From positions 1-24,710 of the forward strand of contig CAMLEQ010000012.1 of NCBI GenBank assembly GCA_946479015.1: a stretch of DNA of 24,710 nt. Reading direction: 5' to 3'. Both the position numbers and the translations under genes were made by a program. Shown piece after piece: positions 24,069 through 24,710 of the stretch (position 1 is its first letter; the number at the start of each line of letters is the position of its first letter). Under the pieces are notes generated by a model, which was not told where the DNA came from, searched no databases, and worked only from the letters and a program-made list of their open reading frames with translations. The stretch is from an uncultured Gemmatimonadota bacterium (lineage in GTDB: Bacteria; Gemmatimonadota; Gemmatimonadetes; Gemmatimonadales; Gemmatimonadaceae).

Positions 24069-24710
24069 CTAGTCCGCCGCCCCGACCACGATCCCGAGCG
24101 CCCGCGCCACGCCGGCCTGGCCGTCCACGTTCTCGAACCACTCGGCGGGCGTGTGGGCGTCGCCGCCGCGGCCGCCGGCGCCGATGGCGATGGCCGGGAT
24201 GCCGAGCGCGATGGGGACGTTGGCGTCCGTGGATGCCGTGGCCAGCTCCGGCGCGCGCCCCACGAGCCGCGTCGCTTCCATCGCCATCCGCACCAGCGGG
24301 TGCTCCGCTGGCGTCTCTCCGCTCGGCCGGTCGCCGATCACCGACACCGTGCAGCGGAGCGGCGGCGTGCCGGGCACGCGGCGCGCGTTCTCCTCCTGCT
24401 CCGCGGCGCGCGCCACCACGCGGATCTCGCGGTCGAAGCGGTCGAGCAGCGACGACGAGACGGAGCGCAGGTCGACCTCGAGCCACCCCTCGTCGGGGAT
24501 GGAGTTCACGGAGATGCCGCCGCCGATGCGCCCCACGGAGAGCGTGGTGCGCGGCTCGGCCGGGAGCGCGAGCCGCGCGAGGCGCGCGGCGGCGATCGCC
24601 GCGGCGTGTACCGCGGACGGCACGCCGTACGCCGTCCAGCTGTGCCCGCCGGAGCCGCGGAAGGTGAGGCGGAAGCGGCGGGAGCCGAGCGCACGGTGCA
24701 CGATGCGCTC
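24069..24710 (-). CDS. M20 family metallopeptidase (C-terminal part, 5' end outside window)
   Basis: About 213 residues are visible to stop TAG at 24069-24071; the frame stays open through the right edge. The sequence starts in the dimerisation (lid) domain: RLTFRGSGGHSWTAYG, then VNSIPDEGWLEVDLRS, the usual strand pattern of M20 peptidases. The catalytic domain resumes with ASTDANVPIALGIPAIAIG and a final metal-binding His in GGDAHTPAEWFE. The first metal-binding cluster lies outside the window. M20 enzymes hydrolyse di- or tripeptides or deacylate amino acids in the cytosol or periplasm; substrate is not determinable here. The gene converges on the nucleotidyltransferase gene. GC content is high (about 70%), as for its neighbours. 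Confidence 0.9.
   Translation of the reverse strand, partial: ERIVHRALGSRRFRLTFRGSGGHSWTAYGVPSAVHAAAIAAARLARLALPAEPRTTLSVGRIGGGISVNSIPDEGWLEVDLRSVSSSLLDRFDREIRVVARAAEQEENARRVPGTPPLRCTVSVIGDRPSGETPAEHPLVRMAMEATRLVGRAPELATASTDANVPIALGIPAIAIGAGGRGGDAHTPAEWFENVDGQAGVARALGIVVGAAD

Overview
The window is a high-GC bacterial chromosome segment, roughly 65-75% GC by eye over most of its length, with a clearly lower-GC interval at about 3760-8000. Two lipobox lipoproteins, a secreted M1 peptidase with a probable outer-membrane barrel, and an F-type ATP synthase Fo cluster point to a diderm bacterium. The gene mix (large secreted M1 peptidase, BsuPI-domain lipoprotein, serine/threonine kinase, TAnnnT-type promoters close to start codons) reminds me of Gemmatimonadota. 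That assignment is an inference; no marker RNA or ribosomal gene is present.

Left part (1-3757, all +): the 3' part of gcvT, a MogA/MoaB-type molybdopterin protein, a sigma-54 activator joined to it by an ATGA overlap, and a conserved two-domain protein of unknown function. The sigma-54 activator has an intact AAA+ core, but its receiver domain lacks the phosphorylatable Asp.

Lower-GC interval (3758-8703): a mostly non-coding stretch with a palindrome and a possible 24-residue peptide, a membrane HD-GYP protein (+), a good intrinsic terminator, and a convergent 1032-residue BTAD-ATPase-helical-repeat regulator (-). It looks like an accessory insertion of signalling genes.

Middle (8813-13831): dut (-) divergent from a tandem pseudokinase-kinase protein (+), then a MoxR ATPase without its usual partners (-), and two lipoproteins (-), one with a BsuPI domain. 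Strong hairpins separate these units.

ATP synthase Fo operon (14062-17381, +): atpZ, an AtpI-like gene, atpB, atpE, atpF and atpH, closed by a strong terminator. No F1 subunit other than delta is present, so alpha, gamma, beta and epsilon must be encoded elsewhere. The atpB-atpE spacer is packed with hairpins.

Right part (17480-24710): a 1000-residue M1 peptidase whose C-terminal third resembles an Omp85-type barrel, a convergent UbiB/ABC1 family kinase-like protein (-), a two-gene operon of a phosphomannose-isomerase-type cupin and a sugar nucleotidyltransferase (+), a repeat-rich intergenic region, and the 3' part of an M20-family peptidase (-) that runs off the right edge.

The best candidates for unusual biology are the pseudokinase-kinase fusion, the M1-barrel fusion, the receiver-dead sigma-54 activator, the structured atpB-atpE spacer and the apparently leaderless promoters.
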